DNA of 21,158 bases from NCBI GenBank assembly GCA_017561285.1, contig JAFZDG010000191.1:1-21158 (forward strand). The letters run 5' to 3'. Under the pieces are notes generated by a model that ran no database searches, was not told where the DNA came from, and saw only the letters and a list, made by a program, of their open reading frames with translations. This document shows positions 1 to 6,131 of the stretch, piece by piece. Positions within the stretch are counted from its first letter, which is position 1, and every line of letters begins with the position of its first letter. The translations under genes were made by a program, and so were the position numbers. The stretch is from Bacteroidaceae bacterium (GTDB lineage: Bacteria > Bacteroidota > Bacteroidia > Bacteroidales > Barnesiellaceae_A).

Positions 1-76
1 CTCCAGAGAACCAAATATTTTGCAATAAACAAAAAAAATGGAAGCTTGACCAAAATCAAATTCTCTCGAATATACG

Positions 77-107
77 AAAAGAGGATGCCTCGTTTTGAGA
101 CACCCTC
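77..107 (-). terminator. Rho-independent terminator for leftward transcription
   Basis: Read on the minus strand, this is an 11-pair stem (plus-strand arms 81-91 and 97-107, five-base loop) in which two of the pairs are G-U wobbles, followed by four U residues (plus-strand A run 77-80). On the plus strand the two wobbles become A-C mismatches and no T run follows, so it should act leftward. No leftward gene is visible to its right, so its original gene is missing or this is a rearrangement junction. Confidence 0.55.
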
Positions 108-128
108 GACAGTGGCAAGATATTTGTA

Positions 129-713
129 ATGGATGGAGTAGGAGGTAATCCCACTGCACCCAATGCATGGGCTCCCGAGTTTACTTATGTGCCTGAGGAA
201 GATTTGTTTTATGTCTATTGGTCGTCTCGTGTCGATAATCGTCAGTTGCACTACGTTACCACAACACACGATTGGCTATCGTTCACTACTCCGCGTCCGC
301 TTTTCGATCCCGGATTTACAGCAATCGACCTCACAGTCGTGCGCGAGGGTTGCACATTTCATGGATATTACAAAGACGAGCGTAATGGCAAGAAAACAAT
401 TTTGCACGCCACTACGCATAGTCTCAATCCTGAAGTCGATACCTTCAAGGGTGTAGCCCGAGTCCTTCCCGACAACTATCTTATAGAGGTAGAAGGTCCT
501 ACTGTATTCCCTAAAATAGGTGGTGGAGGCTATATCGGTTATTTCGACAAGTTCAATGGCGATGCCGGACTCTCGTTTATGCAGTGTACCACGCTTGCCG
601 ATGGCGATTGGCAACTCATACCCGATGCCCATACCGAAAATGTTCCCGAAGTAAAGCATGGCAGTGTTGTCATTATTTCGCGTGATGAGTTGTTGCGACT
701 TCTTGGCGAATAA
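129..713 (+). pseudogene. Glycoside hydrolase family 43-like protein, N-terminally truncated remnant
   Basis: The 194 residues resemble the C-terminal two thirds of a five-bladed beta-propeller GH43 enzyme (arabinosidase/xylosidase type). Visible family features are NAWAPEF near residues 12-18, an Asp in the AIDLTVV stretch (D67) at the pKa-modulator position, the Glu of VEGPTVFP (E122) at the general-acid position, and a late KHGSVV strand. Family members are usually over 300 residues with a signal peptide and an N-terminal blade carrying the general-base Asp. All of that is absent. In frame upstream there are only ten codons (99-128) before a TGA at 96-98; the reading still looks protein-like over the last few, so similarity may begin near 111. 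I infer a decayed or rearranged gene without hydrolase activity. The ATG at 129 is only the first possible start. An assembly join is an alternative. Confidence 0.6.
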
Positions 714-754
714 GAAATATATTCATAATAATGTGCAAAATAACCACACAAATA

Positions 755-786
755 TTTGCGTAACTCGCAAAGAGTATGTAACTTTG
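755..786 (+). promoter_or_regulatory. Promoter of rpsP, Bacteroidetes primary-sigma type
   Basis: TTTG at 755-758 and TAACTTTG at 779-786 are separated by 20 bases, which matches the Bacteroidetes -33/-7 consensus (TTTG, N19-21, TAnnTTTG) closely. Transcription would start near 793, giving a leader of about 33 bases before the rpsP ATG. Confidence 0.75.
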
Positions 787-825
787 CACCCGCTAATGCA
801 AAAAACAATTTAAAAACAAATTTCA

Positions 826-1380
826 ATGGCAACAAAAATCAGATTGCAACGCCACGGTCACAAAGACTATGCGTTTTATCAAATCGTAGTAGCTGATAGC
901 AGGGCGCCACGTGATGGCAAATTTATTGAAAGGGTAGGTTCTTATAATCCGAACACTAATCCTGCTACAATAAATTTGAATTTCGAGCGTGCTTTGTATT
1001 GGCTCAACACTGGTGCTCAACCCACCGATACAGTTCGTAGCATTCTCTCTCACGAGGGTGTATTGTTGAAAAAACACCTCATGGGTGGTGTTAAGAAAGG
1101 TGCTTTCACTGAGGAAGTTGCTGAGCAACGTTTCCAAGCTTGGATCGAGAGCAAAAACAACGCCGCTTCTGCTTTGAAGAACAAAAACCGCGAGGCTGCT
1201 AAAGCTGAGGCTGCTGCTCGTCTCGAAGCTGAGAAAGAAGTTAACAAAGCTATCGCTGAGCGCGTAGCTAACAAGAAAGCCGAGCTTGCTCGTGCTGCTG
1301 CTGAGGCCGCTGCTGCCGCTGCTGCTGAGGCTGCTCCCGCAGAAGAAGCTGCTGAAGCTCCTGCTGAAAGTGCTGAATAA
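826..1380 (+). CDS. rpsP: 30S ribosomal protein S16 with long C-terminal extension
   Basis: This is ribosomal protein S16, a small-subunit protein that binds 16S rRNA and supports 30S assembly. Residues 1 to about 80 are the conserved core, opening with MATKIRLQRHGHKDYAFYQI and containing the R-V-G-S-Y-N-P stretch. Most bacterial S16 proteins are 80-100 residues; this one is 184. The extra 100 residues are a charged, Lys/Glu/Ala-rich, probably helical segment that ends in an Ala/Glu/Pro tail (about 150-184) encoded by repeated GCT codons. Long tails of this sort are known in Bacteroidetes S16. The start is secure: the core begins at it and an A-rich leader precedes it. The gene has its own promoter and terminator, so it appears to be a single-gene unit. 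Confidence 0.96.
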   Translation: MATKIRLQRHGHKDYAFYQIVVADSRAPRDGKFIERVGSYNPNTNPATINLNFERALYWLNTGAQPTDTVRSILSHEGVLLKKHLMGGVKKGAFTEEVAEQRFQAWIESKNNAASALKNKNREAAKAEAAARLEAEKEVNKAIAERVANKKAELARAAAEAAAAAAAEAAPAEEAAEAPAESAE

Positions 1381-1413
1381 TTTTGTACTCTTTGCAGTAA
1401 CAAACAGCATAAC

Positions 1414-1449
1414 GAGGCTGAGTCGAACAACGACTCGGCCTCTTTTTTT
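1414..1449 (+). terminator. Rho-independent terminator of rpsP
   Basis: A 12-pair stem (1414-1425 with 1431-1442, one T-G wobble) with an AACAA loop is followed by seven T residues. It lies 34 bases after the rpsP stop codon and separates rpsP from aspS. Confidence 0.92.
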
Positions 1450-1532
1450 ATCTCGCAGCTTCACACGTTGCCCAAGAAAATTTTTATGATAAAAAATATT
1501 GCCTATAACTACATAAAATACCCGATTTTTAT

Positions 1533-1540
1533 TAATTTTG
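1533..1540 (+). promoter_or_regulatory. Putative -7 element of the aspS operon promoter
   Basis: TAATTTTG matches the Bacteroidetes -7 consensus TAnnTTTG and sits in the only gap between the rpsP terminator and aspS. No good TTTG lies 19-21 bases upstream, so the -33 half is weak. The predicted leader is about 60 bases. Confidence 0.5.
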
Positions 1541-1608
1541 CAAGGTTGTAGCCATCGCTGTTAGTTGGCTCATAAAGATGAATTTATAATCAAAAAAAAT
1601 ATTATACA

Positions 1609-3369
1609 ATGTACAGGACAAATACTTGTGGCGAATTGCGCCTGAGCGATGTAGGAACTACCGTTACACTATGTGGTTGGGTGCAACGCACTCGCAAAAT
1701 GGGTGGTATGACCTTTGTCGATTTGCGCGACCGTTATGGAATGACTCAATTGGTATTCAATCAAGAAGTAAATGCCGAGTTGTGCGAACAAGCCAATAAG
1801 CTTGGTCGTGAATATGTAATTCAAGTAGTAGGTGAGGTAGCCGAGCGTAGCAATAAAAATGCACGTATGGAAACCGGTGAGATTGAAATCATTGTGAACA
1901 CACTCAACGTTCTCAATGCATCTGTAACACCTCCCTTCACAATCGAAGACGATACCGATGGTGGTGACGACCTTCGTATGCAATATCGTTATCTCGACCT
2001 TCGCCGTAATGCCGTACGTCGCAATCTCGAGTTGCGTCACAAAATGGCATTTGAAGTGCGTCGCTATCTCGATGCTCAAAACTTCTTGGAGGTAGAGACA
2101 CCTGTACTCATCAAGTCAACACCCGAGGGCGCTCGCGACTTTGTTGTGCCTTCTCGTATGAATCCCGGCGAGTTCTATGCATTGCCTCAATCACCTCAAA
2201 CCCTCAAGCAATTGCTTATGGTTTCGGGCTTCGATCGCTATTTCCAAATCGTCAAGTGCTTCCGCGATGAAGACCTTCGTGCCGACCGTCAACCCGAGTT
2301 TACTCAAATCGACTGTGAAATGTCGTTTGTAGAGCAAGAAGATGTACTCAACATCTTCGAAGGTATGGCCAAGCACCTCTTTAAATATATCAAAGACATC
2401 GACTTTACCGAGCCTTTCCCCCGTATGGCGTGGGCCGATGCTATGAAATACTATGGTAGCGACAAACCCGATACTCGCTTCGAGATGAAGTTTGTCGAGT
2501 TGAAAGACCTTACCGAAGGTCACGACTTTGTAGTATTCGACAGCGTTCCCTACGTGGGTGGTATATGCTGTAAAGGCTGTGCCGGCTACACTCGCAAACA
2601 AATAGATGAGTTGACCGACTTTGTAAAACGTCCTCAGATAGGTGCCAAAGGTCTTGTTTGGGTGCGCTATGACGAAGCAGGCAACTTCAAGTCATCGGTA
2701 GATAAATTCTATTCGGCCGACGACTTGCGTGCATGGGCCGAGCGTTTCGGTGCTCAACCCGGCGACCTTATGCTCATCTTGGCCGGCGACACTATGAAGA
2801 CTCGCAAAGCCTTGTGTGAGTTGCGTCTGGAGATGGGTAGTCGTCTCGGTTTGCGCGACAAGAACGTATATGCACCCTTGTGGGTTATCGACTTCCCCTT
2901 GTTTGAGTGGGACGATGAGACTCAACGTTTCTATGCAATGCACCACCCCTTCACATCGCCCAAGCCCGAAGATATTCACTTGCTTGAGAGCGATCCCGGC
3001 GCAGTGCGTGCCAATGCCTACGATATGGTAGTAAACGGTGTCGAATTGGGTGGCGGTTCTATCCGTATCCACGACAGTAAGTTGCAAGATACAATGTTCA
3101 AGTTGCTTGGCTTCACACCCGAGCAGGCCCAAGCACAATTCGGCTTCTTGATGAATGCCTTCAAATATGGTGCGCCTCCTCATGGCGGTTTGGCATTTGG
3201 TCTCGACCGCTTTGTATCTATCTTTGCCGGTCTCGATTCTATACGCGACTGTATTGCCTTCCCCAAGAACAACTCAGGTCGCGATGTGATGATGGATGCT
3301 CCCTCAACCATCGCACAAGAGCAACTCGATGAATTGTGCATCGATATACATTTGCCCGAAGAAAAATAA
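1609..3369 (+). CDS. aspS: Aspartyl-tRNA synthetase
   Basis: This cytoplasmic class II synthetase charges tRNA-Asp with aspartate. The 586 residues match the usual length of the bacterial type. An N-terminal OB-fold anticodon-binding domain occupies roughly residues 1-105 (with GWVQRTRKMGGMTFVDLRD), followed by the catalytic core. Class II motif 2 (FRDEDLRADRQPEF) is near residues 218-231 and motif 3 (GGLAFGLDRFV) near 526-536. The region between them has the size expected for the bacterial GAD insertion domain. The ATG is preceded by an A-rich stretch and is where the OB domain should begin. It is the first gene of a tight three-gene operon. I cannot tell from sequence alone whether it is discriminating or also charges tRNA-Asn. 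Confidence 0.97.
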   Translation: MYRTNTCGELRLSDVGTTVTLCGWVQRTRKMGGMTFVDLRDRYGMTQLVFNQEVNAELCEQANKLGREYVIQVVGEVAERSNKNARMETGEIEIIVNTLNVLNASVTPPFTIEDDTDGGDDLRMQYRYLDLRRNAVRRNLELRHKMAFEVRRYLDAQNFLEVETPVLIKSTPEGARDFVVPSRMNPGEFYALPQSPQTLKQLLMVSGFDRYFQIVKCFRDEDLRADRQPEFTQIDCEMSFVEQEDVLNIFEGMAKHLFKYIKDIDFTEPFPRMAWADAMKYYGSDKPDTRFEMKFVELKDLTEGHDFVVFDSVPYVGGICCKGCAGYTRKQIDELTDFVKRPQIGAKGLVWVRYDEAGNFKSSVDKFYSADDLRAWAERFGAQPGDLMLILAGDTMKTRKALCELRLEMGSRLGLRDKNVYAPLWVIDFPLFEWDDETQRFYAMHHPFTSPKPEDIHLLESDPGAVRANAYDMVVNGVELGGGSIRIHDSKLQDTMFKLLGFTPEQAQAQFGFLMNAFKYGAPPHGGLAFGLDRFVSIFAGLDSIRDCIAFPKNNSGRDVMMDAPSTIAQEQLDELCIDIHLPEEK

Positions 3370-3379
3370 AATCTCGATA

Positions 3380-4471
3380 ATGCCTACCATTCGACAAATA
3401 ACAGCACTTATTGAGGAACTTGCACCGTTGCAGTTGCAAGAGAGTTACGACAATGCCGGTATGCAGGTGGGCGATGATTCGCTCCCTGCTACGGGTGCGT
3501 TGTTGTGTGTCGATGTAACCGAAGAGGTTGTTGACGAAGCTATACAACTGGGTGTCAATCTCATTATTGCTCACCATCCGTTGCTCTTTCGCCCCCTCAA
3601 GCGCATTGTAGGAAGCAATTATGTAGAGCGAGTGGTAATGAAGGCGTTGCGTAACGATATTGCCATATATGCCGCTCATACCAACCTCGATGCCGTAGCT
3701 GTTAACCATGTCTGGGCACAAAAGTTGGGGCTATCGCAGTTGCAAGTGTTGCAACCCATTCGCAATATGCTCTATAAGTTGGTTACGTATGTACCCATAG
3801 CCCAAGCCGACCATCTCAAAGAAGCACTCTTTGCAGCCGGAGCCGGTACAATAGGTGCATACGATTGTTGTAGCTTCACAAGCAATGGCGTAGGCTCGTT
3901 TCGTGCCGGCGATGATACTCATCCCTATTGCGGCGAGAAGGGGGTTATACACCACGAGCCGGAGAGTAGGGTAGAAGTGGTATTGCCGGCCTACCTCAAA
4001 AGCCGCATTGTGCGGGCTCTCTTAGAGTCGCATCCCTACGAGGAACCCGCATACGATCTTATACCCATAGCCAACGATTATACGCAGGCCGGTATAGGTA
4101 TAGTCGGCAACTTGTCGCATCCGGTTTCGGCTCGTCAACTTTTGCAACAAGTCAAAGAGCAAACACAATGCAGTGTGGTGCGGCACAATACCTTGCCCGA
4201 TAAGATGGTGCAACGCATAGCTCTATGTGGCGGTGCCGGCAGTTCGCTCATAGGAGCCGCTTTGGCAGCTAAAGCCGATGTGTTTATCACCGGAGAGATA
4301 GGCTATCATCAATTTTTCGGTTACGAAAACCAGATAGTTTTGGCCGAAATAGGACATTATGAGAGCGAACAACACACAAAAGATATTTTTTGTGAGGTAA
4401 TTACAAAAAAAATTCCTAACTTTGCGCTCTACTACACAACTGTAGAAACAAATCCGATAAAATATCTGTAA
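3380..4471 (+). CDS. Nif3-like dinuclear metal centre protein
   Basis: This is a Nif3/YbgI-family protein (also annotated as GTP cyclohydrolase I type 2 homologue); the cellular role of the family is still unclear. At 363 residues it is the long form with a PII/CutA-like insert domain (about 130-235, containing SHPYEEPAYDL). Metal-ligand candidates are visible: H65-H66 in IIAHHPLLF, H100 and D104 in AHTNLDA, and H326 and E328 in GHYESEQ. Typical family stretches DNAGMQVGD and TGEIGYHQ are present. An ATG at 3296 is also in frame but would overlap aspS by 74 bases and add 28 residues unlike the family. The ATG at 3380, ten bases after the aspS stop, gives the standard N-terminus. It sits inside the aspS operon. 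Confidence 0.92.
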   Translation: MPTIRQITALIEELAPLQLQESYDNAGMQVGDDSLPATGALLCVDVTEEVVDEAIQLGVNLIIAHHPLLFRPLKRIVGSNYVERVVMKALRNDIAIYAAHTNLDAVAVNHVWAQKLGLSQLQVLQPIRNMLYKLVTYVPIAQADHLKEALFAAGAGTIGAYDCCSFTSNGVGSFRAGDDTHPYCGEKGVIHHEPESRVEVVLPAYLKSRIVRALLESHPYEEPAYDLIPIANDYTQAGIGIVGNLSHPVSARQLLQQVKEQTQCSVVRHNTLPDKMVQRIALCGGAGSSLIGAALAAKADVFITGEIGYHQFFGYENQIVLAEIGHYESEQHTKDIFCEVITKKIPNFALYYTTVETNPIKYL

Positions 4472-4474
4472 GCG

Positions 4475-5233
4475 ATGGCAGAAAAAACTAAAGAAAAAGA
4501 GTACACCGTAGAGGAAAAACTCAAGTCACTCTACGAATTACAAACATTACATTCGGAAATAGACCGTATCAAAACCCTTCGCGGTGAGTTGCCTCTCGAA
4601 GTTAAAGACCTTGAAGATGAGGTAGCCGGTCTCGAAACCCGTATCGAAAAATTTCAAGAGAATATCAGCGCAAGTCGCAAAGATATAAACTCTTATAATG
4701 AAGAAATACAAGTTTCGAAAAACAAAATCGAACGTTACAAAGCTCAGCTCGATGAGGTACGTAACAACCACGAGTTTGACAAACTTAACAAAGAGATTGA
4801 GTTCCAAGACCTCTCTATCCAAGCACTCCAAAAGAAAATTCGTGAGGCAAACAATGCCATTACTCGTCGCACTGAGGAGATGGAGCAATGCCGCGAAAAT
4901 CTCGAAGATCGTCAAAAAATGTTGGTAGAGAAGAAAGCCGAGTTGAACGATATCGTGGCCGAAACAAAACAAGACGAAGAGAAACTCCGCGAGAAAGTAA
5001 AAGCTGTTGAGGCTGTTGTTGAACCCCGTTTGTTGCAAGCATTCAAGCGTATTCGCAAAAACGCACGCAACGGTTTGGCTGTTGTTTATGTACAACGTAA
5101 TGCTTGCGGTGGTTGCTTCAACCGCATACCGCCTCAACGTCAGCTCGACATCAAGATGCACAAGAAAATCATTGTGTGTGAGTATTGTGGACGTATTATG
5201 GTAGATCCTAAATTGGCAGGTATCGAAGATTGA
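4475..5233 (+). CDS. Coiled-coil protein with C4 zinc ribbon
   Basis: The protein has 252 residues. Residues about 13-185 are a long, highly charged coiled coil, probably a helical hairpin. The C-terminus carries a C4 zinc ribbon: C211-G-G-C214 and C235-E-Y-C238, separated by a basic linker that includes RIPPQRQLDI. This layout matches the zf-RING_7/DUF164 family, whose Helicobacter member HP0958 is a structural precedent; nucleic-acid or protein binding has been proposed for relatives. No enzymatic motif is seen. It starts three bases after the Nif3 stop, so it is the last gene of the aspS operon and is followed by a strong terminator. The function in this organism is unknown. Confidence 0.88.
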   Translation: MAEKTKEKEYTVEEKLKSLYELQTLHSEIDRIKTLRGELPLEVKDLEDEVAGLETRIEKFQENISASRKDINSYNEEIQVSKNKIERYKAQLDEVRNNHEFDKLNKEIEFQDLSIQALQKKIREANNAITRRTEEMEQCRENLEDRQKMLVEKKAELNDIVAETKQDEEKLREKVKAVEAVVEPRLLQAFKRIRKNARNGLAVVYVQRNACGGCFNRIPPQRQLDIKMHKKIIVCEYCGRIMVDPKLAGIED

Positions 5234-5259
5234 TTAATATTCTCCTTGCTATAGATAAA

Positions 5260-5297
5260 GTGGGTGTGTCAAAAATTATTTTGTCACACCCACATTT
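5260..5297 (+). terminator. Terminator of the aspS operon
   Basis: Arms 5260-5274 and 5279-5293 form a 15-pair stem with a single T-T mismatch and a four-base loop, rich in GTGGGTGTG/CACACCCAC, followed by an A/T tract. It lies 27 bases after the zinc-ribbon gene and insulates the housekeeping operon from the polysaccharide locus. Confidence 0.88.
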
Positions 5298-5406
5298 ATT
5301 TTATCGTCTCGCAATGCCATCGTTCTATCTGTCGCACAATCGCAATTATGGTGTTAGTTTTATGTAAAAATAGGTGAGTAGAGCAGCATAATAGCTTTAT
5401 TTTTAT

Positions 5407-5414
5407 TAACTTTA
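5407..5414 (+). promoter_or_regulatory. Putative -7 element of the polysaccharide operon promoter
   Basis: TAACTTTA differs from the TAnnTTTG consensus only at the last base and resembles the -7 of the rpsP promoter (TAACTTTG). No clear TTTG lies 19-21 bases upstream. If used, transcription would begin near 5420, right at the first inverted repeat, and leave a leader of roughly 140 bases before the antiterminator gene. This is the best candidate in the 324-base gap 5234-5557; the stretch 5298-5400 otherwise shows nothing I can identify. Confidence 0.4.
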
Positions 5415-5419
5415 CACGC

Positions 5420-5456
5420 TATAAGGGCTGTTGCCATTTGTCAATATGCCCTTATA
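5420..5456 (+). promoter_or_regulatory. Leader hairpin 1 upstream of the antiterminator gene
   Basis: A perfect nine-base inverted repeat (TATAAGGGC at 5420-5428, GCCCTTATA at 5448-5456) encloses a 19-base loop. A run of six T residues follows at 5464-5469, seven bases after the stem, so it could be a weak leader terminator or an RNA recognition element. UpxY proteins of Bacteroides fragilis are known to prevent early termination in the leaders of their own capsule operons, which makes a regulatory role plausible. The hairpin is seen; the role is inferred. Confidence 0.5.
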
Positions 5457-5479
5457 ATAAATGCTTTTTTATTATGTAT

Positions 5480-5510
5480 CTAAAAATCAGTTTGTTATAT
5501 TGATTTTTAG
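5480..5510 (+). promoter_or_regulatory. Leader hairpin 2 upstream of the antiterminator gene
   Basis: A perfect ten-base inverted repeat (CTAAAAATCA at 5480-5489, TGATTTTTAG at 5501-5510) encloses an 11-base loop. It ends 47 bases before the antiterminator ATG. The stem is A/T-rich and is not followed by a T run, so it does not look like a classic terminator. It could be an RNA element for the antiterminator or the palindromic site of a DNA-binding regulator. Confidence 0.45.
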
Positions 5511-5557
5511 GAGCCAAAGGTATAACCTGCTGTTATCTGTTTGCCATCAATTACACT

Positions 5558-6127
5558 ATGTGTGACACTGCAAATGCTTGTGACGATAAACCTCGTTGGT
5601 TTGCTATGAGTGCCCCATATCGCAACGAGATGAAGGCCAAACAACTCCTTGACGACAAAGGGGTTGATAACTTCATACCTCTTTGTAGCAAAATAATTGT
5701 GGGCAGAGATGGACGTAAAAAACGCAAAGTTGTACCCATTGTCAGCAATCTGCTATTTGCCTACACTACCCGTAGCAACTTACAGCAGATAAAGTCGAAA
5801 GCTCCATTCTTGCAATATCGCACGCACAGAGTCAATGGTCGCAATGAGCCCATTGTCGTGCCACAAAAAGATATGGAGCAATTTATGGCTGTGTGCAACA
5901 CCACCGGCGAACAACTTATCTATTTCAGCCCTGAGGAGATAAACTTGGCTCAAGGAACACCGGTGCGTGTCGTTGGTGGTGCTTTTGATGGGGTAGAGGG
6001 CATTTTCCTCAAAGTCAAAGGCGCTCGTAGCAAAAGAGTTGTTGTACAGATCGAAGGTATTGCTGTTGCCACAGCCGAGATACAACCTCAATATATTCAA
6101 GTAATCGATACTCGTATAGAGAAATAA
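5558..6127 (+). CDS. upxY: UpxY-family NusG-like transcription antiterminator
   Basis: The 189-residue protein has the two-domain plan of specialised NusG paralogues: an N-terminal NGN domain (about 11-115, beginning KPRWFAMSAPYRNEMKAKQL) and a C-terminal KOW-type domain (about 133-175, with VRVVGGAFDGVEGIFLKVKG). In B. fragilis, UpxY proteins are encoded first in each capsule operon and let RNA polymerase read through the leader of that operon. The position here, first gene after a long structured leader and four bases before ugd, fits that role. The chosen ATG leaves ten residues before the NGN domain; the next in-frame ATG would cut into it. The partner gene upxZ, often second in B. fragilis loci, is not next. 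Confidence 0.87.
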   Translation: MCDTANACDDKPRWFAMSAPYRNEMKAKQLLDDKGVDNFIPLCSKIIVGRDGRKKRKVVPIVSNLLFAYTTRSNLQQIKSKAPFLQYRTHRVNGRNEPIVVPQKDMEQFMAVCNTTGEQLIYFSPEEINLAQGTPVRVVGGAFDGVEGIFLKVKGARSKRVVVQIEGIAVATAEIQPQYIQVIDTRIEK

Positions 6128-6131
6128 TATT

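Noticed and set aside
1..129. Open plus-strand reading frame from the window edge to a TAA at 127-129, possible end of an upstream gene
   Set aside because: The 42 codons show no recognisable similarity, the frame crosses the leftward terminator hairpin, and an opening of this length can occur by chance.
823..1464. Long minus-strand reading frames opposite rpsP (also 1050-1430), Ser/Ala/Leu-rich
   Set aside because: They are the complement of the repeated GCT/GAG codons of the S16 tail, have no promoter or family features, and would be antisense to an essential gene.
4547..5161. 204-codon minus-strand frame opposite the zinc-ribbon coiled-coil gene
   Set aside because: Its Phe/Leu/Cys-rich composition is what the complement of a Lys/Glu-rich coiled coil gives; no start context or homology is seen.
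5420..5510. Invertible, phase-variable promoter flanked by the inverted repeats, as in Bacteroides capsule loci
   Set aside because: The repeats form two separate short hairpins with unrelated arm sequences, not one pair flanking a promoter, and no recombinase gene is present. A distant recombinase cannot be excluded.
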